From positions 62,001-126,000 of the forward strand of contig SFVC01000001.1 in the NCBI GenBank assembly GCA_004560375.1: a stretch of DNA of 64,000 nucleotides, given 5' to 3'. Under the pieces are notes generated by a model that had not been told where the DNA came from, made no database searches, and saw only the letters and a list, made by a program, of their open reading frames with translations. Positions 58,352 through 64,000 of this stretch are shown here, piece by piece (position 1 is the stretch's first letter; every line of letters begins with the position of its first letter). The position numbers were made by a program, and so were the translations under genes. The stretch comes from a bacterium. Its GTDB lineage: Bacteria; Bacillota; Clostridia; Oscillospirales; Oscillospiraceae.

Positions 58352-58380
58352 TGGAAATTGCCGGGACAATATGATACAAT
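58352..58380 (+). promoter_or_regulatory. Promoter of the YgjV/GNAT-like gene
   Basis: TGGAAA (58352-58357) is 17 bases from TACAAT (58375-58380), with TGA forming an extended -10; the gene starts 45 bases later. Confidence 0.6.
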
Positions 58381-58424
58381 CAGAGGGAAAGCGACACGAT
58401 TGGATACTAAAGGAGGGCCAGACT

Positions 58425-59021
58425 ATGATCGAACTGATTGGATATCTTGGATCCGCGCTGGTAGTGGTGTCTATGCTCATGTCGTCTGTGGTCAAGCTGC
58501 GGGTGATCAACACCATCGGAAGCGGGATCTTCGCGGCCTATGCCCTGATGATCCACTCCTACCCCACGGCGCTGATGAACGGTTTCCTCATCGGCATCAA
58601 CATCTACAACCTGCTCAAGCTGACCCGGAAGGATCGGAGCTACGACCTGGTGGAGGGCGCGGCGGGGGAGGGCCTTCTGCGCTACCTGCTGGACTACTAC
58701 CGGGAGGACATCCGGCTGTATTTTCCGGATTTTTCGGCGGACAGCGGGGCGAACCGGGTCTATCTTATCTGCTGCAACGGGAATCCGGCGGGTGTGCTGC
58801 TGGGGACTGACGACGGGCAGGGAACGCTGCAGGTACTGCTGGATTATTCCACGCCCACCTACCGGGACTGCTCCATCGGAGCCTATCTGTACTCCAAGCT
58901 GCCCTCCAAGGGCATCCATACCCTGATTTTTGCAGGGCAGGAAACCCAGGCCCACGCGGCATATCTGACCAAGATGGGGTTTGTCAAAGAGAATGGCGTT
59001 TACAGGAAAAGTCTGCCCTGA
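58425..59021 (+). CDS. YgjV-like membrane protein with GNAT-like C-terminal domain
   Basis: The 198-residue protein has two or three membrane helices in the first 75 residues (MIELIGYLGSALVVVSMLMSS..., GSGIFAAYALMIHSY) resembling YgjV inner-membrane proteins. The rest resembles an acetyltransferase fold (YRDCSIGAYLYSKLPSKGI, AHAAYLTKMGF). The substrate is unknown. ATG at 58425 follows AAGGAGGG. Its 3' end overlaps the convergent helicase remnant by 38 bases. Confidence 0.72.
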   Translation: MIELIGYLGSALVVVSMLMSSVVKLRVINTIGSGIFAAYALMIHSYPTALMNGFLIGINIYNLLKLTRKDRSYDLVEGAAGEGLLRYLLDYYREDIRLYFPDFSADSGANRVYLICCNGNPAGVLLGTDDGQGTLQVLLDYSTPTYRDCSIGAYLYSKLPSKGIHTLIFAGQETQAHAAYLTKMGFVKENGVYRKSLP

Positions 59022-62000
59022 GGGACTCCGTGGCTTTTTGTGTGAGCGATTCGGAGGAAAGCCGCACATCCGCCAGCAGAACGGCGGTTTCCTGGGCATC
59101 CTCCTTCCCTTTCCAGGCGACAACGAACCGAACTTCAGCGGAAACCGGGCGGTATCCCTTTTCACGCAATTCACCGAGCGTTGCAACACAAGCCTTGGAG
59201 AGCTTCGCTGCCCGAAACGGGGCTCCATCCATCCGCGCTGTGAGGTATCCCCGGTCAAGTTCCAACGGACTGCCGCTGTGTAAACGCAAAAGCTGTGCGT
59301 TTTTGCCTTTAAAAAAAATCGAGTACGACATCTCTGTGGGTCAAGGATAGCGTGATCTCCTCCGGCTCCGAATAGAGGACAGGATCGGTCTGCTTTTCCA
59401 CCGCCGGCAGTTGATACGCATCAAAGATGCCGGTATTGCAATGGATATAGAGCGTATGCTTGGCCCGGGTCAGGCCCACATAGAGCTTGCGCCGGTCGGC
59501 GTCACGCTGAAGAGGGACGTGATCCAGCAGGAGATAAACGCTGTCAAACTCCCTTCCCTTGGCCTTGTGGATGGTAGAGACAAAAATCGTCTCCCGGTCA
59601 TGACCGTAAAAATCCTCGTACCGGGAGTCCCTGATAAATTCCTCCAGGTCGCTGCGGTACTTTCCATAGCTGCTGACCTGCTCAAAATCGGCAATCAGAT
59701 TCAGGCAGTTTTCCAGGCAGCTGCTGTCCTGATAAACGGTTTGAAGCCGATCCTTGGCGCCGTTCCAAACCGTATCGCTGATAACCGGAGCGGAATCTTG
59801 CCGGCTGTCGATGGTTTTGAGGAAAAAGCGTAGTTCTGCCAGGTCATAAAGCCGGAAGCCGTCCATAGACTGTACCAGCTTCGCACGGATGCCGCGCCTG
59901 GCCAGCAGGCTCACCACCCGAAAGGCCTCCTCGTTGGTATTGGTCAGAACACACACGCTCCCGCAACCACGTCCTCTACGCCGTCCAGGCTGCCGATTTT
60001 GCCCAGAAGATCAAAGCAGTAGGAGTGAAAGGTCTTGATCTCCACAAAATTGGCCGCGTTGCCGATCAGGCCGATCAGCCGCTTTTTGAACTCAGTGGCG
60101 GCGGCCCGGGAGAAGGTCACCATCAGCAGCTGTTCGTGCTTGACATCTTCCAGGGTCAGCAGGGAAGCCAGTTTGTGAACCAGAACCCGGGTCTTTCCGC
60201 TGCCGGGGCCCGCCGCCACCACAATGTATTTGGACTCAGCGTCGTGTATGATGGCGGACTGCGTTTCAGACAGACCTCCAAACAGCTGGCGGTATTTTTC
60301 CGGCGTGATATTCCGATTGATCTCGGAGATCCGTTCACCCTTGAAGTATTTTGCGATGAATTTTTTGAAATCCAGCTGAAAATAATCCTGAACGAATTGC
60401 AGCGCGGCGCTGTAATCCCGTACCATCAAATTGGCATACTCGCCCACGATGTGGATCTGCTGGATCTTTTGCTTGTAGTATTCGTTCAGTGTTTTGTAGT
60501 CCTCCTGCTTGTACCGGATCTTGTTGTCCAGGATCAGGCGCTTCACTTCCATCCCGTTATAGAGAACCAGAAATCCGCCCTCTAATCGCATCGCTCCGGT
60601 TTTGGACAGATACAAAAGCACGTCCTCCATGTCGGCCAGGGTTGTCTCGGCTCCGGGAGGCTGGAGCTTTGGCTGGTTACGGTACTCCTGATGCAGCCCC
60701 ACCAGAGAGAACTGAACCAGGGCGCGGTCGGCTTGGGCGTCCTCCGCCTGGGCGTACAGCCGATCCAGGATAAACCGGCACAGTTCGATGCGCCGTTCAA
60801 ACTTTTCCTGCATCCGGTTCCGCTCCATAAGCGGTGTGATGACGATATGCTGGCTGGCCCCGTTTTCCTGCTTAGCAATGTACCCCTTAATGGTCCAATA
60901 GTAGAAGATGGTGCGGATATTCCGCACTGAGGAGTGGGGAATCCCCTCGTTTAAGGCCGCCTCATTTAGCTCCTTCAGGGCAAAGCTCTGCTCCTGGCCG
61001 CCCATTTGGCCGAAAAGGAATTGTTCCAGCCGTGCGAAGCGGCTCAGGGTCTGCATGGAGCGGTTCTGGGTGTCCTGCTTATAGAGGTAGGCGGACATAT
61101 CCATGGAGTCGGCCAAGAGGCCCTCCTGCCGCATCAGATTGACGCAGTCAATGACGTCCCGCTTTTCCAGACCCAAAATATCCGCAAGGTAGTCCACCCG
61201 GGATTCCGCGTCGTCATTTCCGGCACTGGCGACACTGCGGCTGGAAATCAGAGATTTGATAATCCGTTTGGCCTGCGCTTTTTGCACGTCGGAGAAAAAG
61301 TGAGATCGGTCGATCCGGCGGCTGGCTTCCTCCATATTCGGGGCAAGGATGCTGGTGGCATAGACGCGAGGCATATTCCGGCCCCGCTTTACATAACCGG
61401 CATTTTCCAGCGCGGCGACGGCGGTTTTTACCCGGGTTTCCATGCCGCTGCCGGAGTCGTCCCACCCCGCCTGCCGGGCAAGCTCCAGCGGGGAGCAGCA
61501 GACGGTGGCGCGGTTCCGGGTCAAGTCTTTCATGGCCTTCCAGATCTGTTGGATCTCGCTGATGCTCAGCTTGGTCTGATTGAGGAGAATAAAGTGTTTG
61601 TTTAAATCATTATCGTGAAACAGGACATAGCACTCCGCCGTGATAGAGGGATCCCGACCGGCGCGGCCCGCCTCCTGGATGTAGTTTTCCAGAGAGTCGG
61701 AGATATCGTAGTGAATCACCAACCGCACATCCTTTTTATCCACCCCCATGCCGAAGACGGAGGTTGCAACGATGATGTTTACCTCGCCGCGGATAAAGGC
61801 GTCCTGATTGGCAATTTTTTCGGCAGGATCCATCTTCCCGTTGTAGGGCCTGGCGGGAAAGCCATCGCTGGTCAGCTTCTCCGCCAGCTGCCTGGTTCGC
61901 CTGGTTCGGGAGACATAGACGATTGTGGGACAATCTCTCTGCTCGATGAGGGAACGGAGCACATTGTACTTGTCCGCCTCCGTCTCCTGGTGGAGAACCA

Positions 62001-63399
62001 CATAGCGCAGATTCTCCCGGGAGGCGGCGGAGGTAAACAGCTCCAGCTCCAGCCCCAGCTTTTCCTGAAAATAGTCGCGAATGTCGCTGATGACCTTCTG
62101 CTTGGCGGTGGCGGTGAAGCAGGAGACAGGAATCGGGGAAGCCAGGCCTTTTTTGGCCTGCAGCTCCCGGATAAAGTCGCCGATATACAGATAGTCCACC
62201 CGGAAATCCTGCCCCCAGGCGGAGAAGCAGTGGGCCTCGTCGATGACAAAGCGTACGACATTCCGGGCAAGCAGCAGCTGTTCAATGGTACGGGAGCGCA
62301 GCTGCTCCGGTGAGATGTAAAAGACTGTAGCCAGCCCGTTTGCCACCCGCTCCAGCGCCTCGGCGCGCTCCACCGGGCTGAGCAGACCGTTTACTGTGAC
62401 GGCATCCACCAAGCCATATTCGCTCAGGTTGTCCACCTGATCCTTCATAAGGGATTGGAGTGGAGAAATCACAACGGTCAGTCCGTGCTCCGCCTGCCCC
62501 GCCATCAGCGCCGGCAGCTGAAACGTGATGGATTTCCCGCCTCCGGTGGGAAATACCGCAAGCAAAGATTTTCCATCCACCGCCGCTTGAACCGCCCGCT
62601 CCTGGAGCGGTTCCCCGCCATAGGTGCGGAATTGGTCAAAGCCAAAAAAATCCTTCAGTTTCCTGTGAATACCAAACGCCTCCCGGCAGTAGGGACATCC
62701 GGCCCTGCAGGGACTGCCGCGGAGGGTTTTTATCACGGACTCAACTGCGGGGTAATTCTTCGTAACCCAGGGCGGTGTGACGGAGTGGTAGTCATGGCAG
62801 CCGATCAGCGCCAAAGCATAGGCCAGTTCGACTGGCCGGTTGGAAATCAAGGTGCGTACATCCGCATTTTCGCAGATCTCTTTTGAAAACTCCCGCCTGA
62901 TCGCCCGCTCCGGCGCTGGAAAAAGCGGACGATATTTCATAAAAACAAAGAAACCTTGGAATTCCTCAAACGGATTCAGCAGTCCATAGTAAATTTCCTT
63001 CCGGTGGGCGGGCAGCTCCGAAAATGCGTTCACCTCGTCGTAAAACAATTTGCGGGCTTTTTCCGCGTCATTCAGGGGATTGTTCAGCTCCTCGGCCTGG
63101 AGTTTGTCGTCCTTCAAAAGCGCGTGATAGGGCCGCTCCGGAAACAGCAGCGGAGAGAGATAGAGGGTATCGATCGGCTTTGCAGAAAGCGGCCGATCCA
63201 GCAATGGCCGCAGATAGCGCAGATCGTGGTGTACGATATTGTGGCCGCACAAAAAGGCGGCATCGGCGATAAAAGCAGAAAAATCCCGTATGGAGGGGGA
63301 GTGAAACTGAGCGTTGTTCTCCTTCATGGCGCCTAAATCTGCGATTTTCTGATCAGAAATTCCAATTTCACTGTCAATGAACACGATAGACTCGGCCAT
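58984..63399 (-). pseudogene. Decayed exonuclease-RecQ-UvrD helicase gene
   Basis: Three reading frames make up one broken gene. The first (59944-63399) holds a DEDD exonuclease domain (FIDSEIG, GHNIVHHDLRYL), a RecQ helicase (FPTGGGKSITF, DEAHCFSAWGQDF, QEAGRAGRD) and the UvrD Walker A (AAGPGSGKTRV). It ends abruptly after GKIGSLDGVEDVV. The second (59309-59956, starting CVLTNTNEEAF) holds UvrD motifs V-VI (STIHKAKGREFDSVYLL, YVGLTRAK). UvrD motifs II-IV (DEAQD, GDDDQ, NYRS types) are missing, so an out-of-frame deletion occurred near 59950. The third (58984-59310) is out of frame after an eight-A run at 59311-59318. GC content is lower than in neighbours. Confidence 0.85.
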
Positions 63400-63455
63400 A
63401 CTCGTCATCCCCGTCGAATCAAATTGCAAAGCTGCTTCGGAACTACGCTTGTTCT

Positions 63456-63483
63456 ATTGTACCATAATTTTTGGAACGGACAA
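63456..63483 (-). promoter_or_regulatory. Promoter of the helicase gene
   Basis: Reverse-strand TTGTCC (63478-63483) is 16 bases from TACAAT (63456-63461), with TGG forming an extended -10. The rest of the gap to 63599 is AT-rich; TTGATG at 63504 with GATACT at 63526 is a weak forward candidate for the GGDEF gene. Confidence 0.6.
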
Positions 63484-63599
63484 GCAAAAACACCAAAATT
63501 TTCTTGATGGCTCAGATGTATATATGATACTTTATACAAAAAGGGTGTCTGCGTTGAACCAGGGGCCAGGGTAATCCCCCAGACGATGGAGGTAGGAAT

Positions 63600-64000
63600 A
63601 TGGACAAGGAAAGCGCACAAAGCCAAGCGAATTGGAGCCAGGAGCAAGTGGCCAAAAACCGGCTGACAGGCCTGTATCCTCCCGCTGGCTTTATGGAGAA
63701 AGCAAGGCCTTTTATCGCGCAGGCCATTTCTGGGAAATATTGTATGGTGGCGGTGGATATCCGGCATTTTCGGCTGTTCAACAAATTTCATGGCCGGACT
63801 GCCGGCGACAAGCTGCTGCGTTATATTGCGGACTGTCTGGAAACGAGGGCCCAGCAATACGGCGGTGTGGCGGGCTATTTCGAAGGGGACAATTTCTGCG
63901 TTGTCATGCCCTGGGATATGGAATTGGTAGGGCAGCTTTGGGAGGATATCCGGGCGGGCGTAGACCTGCTGGGGGGCGCGGTGGGGGTGATCCCCGCCTT
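63600..64000 (+). CDS. GGDEF-domain protein with degenerate active site (partial, runs off the window)
   Basis: An ATG at 63600 follows GGAGGTAGG and opens a frame of 133 codons to the window end. Residues about 20-130 match a GGDEF domain: VAVDIRHFRLFNKFHG, AGDKLLRYIADCL, and the signature position reads GYFEGDNFCVVMP. EGDNF replaces GGDEF, so cyclase activity is doubtful. It may instead bind GTP or c-di-GMP and control a further domain, such as EAL, beyond the window. It has no membrane segment in the visible part. Confidence 0.8.
   Translation, partial: MDKESAQSQANWSQEQVAKNRLTGLYPPAGFMEKARPFIAQAISGKYCMVAVDIRHFRLFNKFHGRTAGDKLLRYIADCLETRAQQYGGVAGYFEGDNFCVVMPWDMELVGQLWEDIRAGVDLLGGAVGVIPA

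Noticed and set aside
1..64000. CRISPR arrays, tRNA or rRNA genes, insertion sequences
   Set aside because: No regularly spaced repeats, cloverleaf patterns, rRNA segments or transposase genes were seen by eye. A tRNAscan and repeat search would settle this.

Overview
The window is GC-rich, tightly packed bacterial DNA with Gram-positive style signals: strong AGGAGG-type ribosome binding sites, sigma-A promoters with 17-base spacers, and Rho-independent terminators. The gene content (SLH surface proteins, HPr kinase, split MetH activation protein, lysine-riboswitch NhaC transporter, acyl-CoA dehydrogenase with rubredoxin, flavodiiron protein, mgl galactose transporter) points to an anaerobic gut-type Firmicute. 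The most likely home is Oscillospiraceae near Flavonifractor, Lawsonibacter or Pseudoflavonifractor. That placement is inference; no 16S gene is present.

Layout. 1-10036: a forward cell-wall and housekeeping cluster (ddl, murF, ABC-F ATPase, ElyC/SanA-like protein, prfA with an apparent AUA start, a HAD-TsaC fusion, DUF4180, coaE, M18 aminopeptidase), then a palindrome-rich spacer and a TepA/ClpP-like protease. 10939-18040: a methionine locus with a reverse operon metA, MetH activation protein, metH, metF-like bifunctional enzyme, divergent from metY. 18189-21433: a surface-protein operon behind what looks like a recombinase-controlled invertible promoter. 21729-30615: a DUF6465 protein, arginine genes argG and argH with two exported proteins between them, a lysine-riboswitch NhaC-family transporter, tmk and an MscS channel. 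30658-40666: mtaB, a CNNM/CorC protein, a PepSY protein, a flavodiiron protein with an acyl-CoA dehydrogenase/EtfA/rubredoxin fusion, and a BlaR1/BlaI pair with its operators. 40973-46091: der, plsY, gpsA, rpmB, hprK, ogt. 46401-51078: mglBAC. 51240-55997: a reverse envelope operon (D,D-carboxypeptidase, O-antigen-ligase-like protein, WG-repeat/SLH protein). 56318-58296: an ECF-type sigma factor overlapping a membrane-anchored serpin. 58425-64000: a YgjV/GNAT-like protein, a decayed exonuclease-RecQ-UvrD gene, and the start of a GGDEF protein that leaves the window.

The most exciting signal is at 20650-20812. Two 26-bp imperfect palindromes of Hin/hix-like design, in inverted orientation and sharing a perfect 12-bp core, flank about 137 bp that carries a promoter. 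They lie between a serine recombinase and a two-gene surface operon. In this assembly the better promoter points away from the surface genes, so the switch may be drawn in its OFF state. The second is the sigma factor/transmembrane serpin pair, which looks like a sigma/anti-sigma module whose outer domain is a protease trap. The third is the internally wired acyl-CoA dehydrogenase-FAD-rubredoxin protein encoded just before a flavodiiron oxygen or NO reductase.

Metabolic links within the window: MetA (acetyl type), MetY, MetH with its activator and MetF make methionine from homoserine. The TsaC domain and MtaB act in the same tRNA A37 pathway (t6A to ms2t6A). PlsY and GpsA feed phospholipid synthesis. 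Ddl and MurF build the D-Ala-D-Ala peptide that the carboxypeptidase later trims. HprK suggests CcpA-style carbon control.
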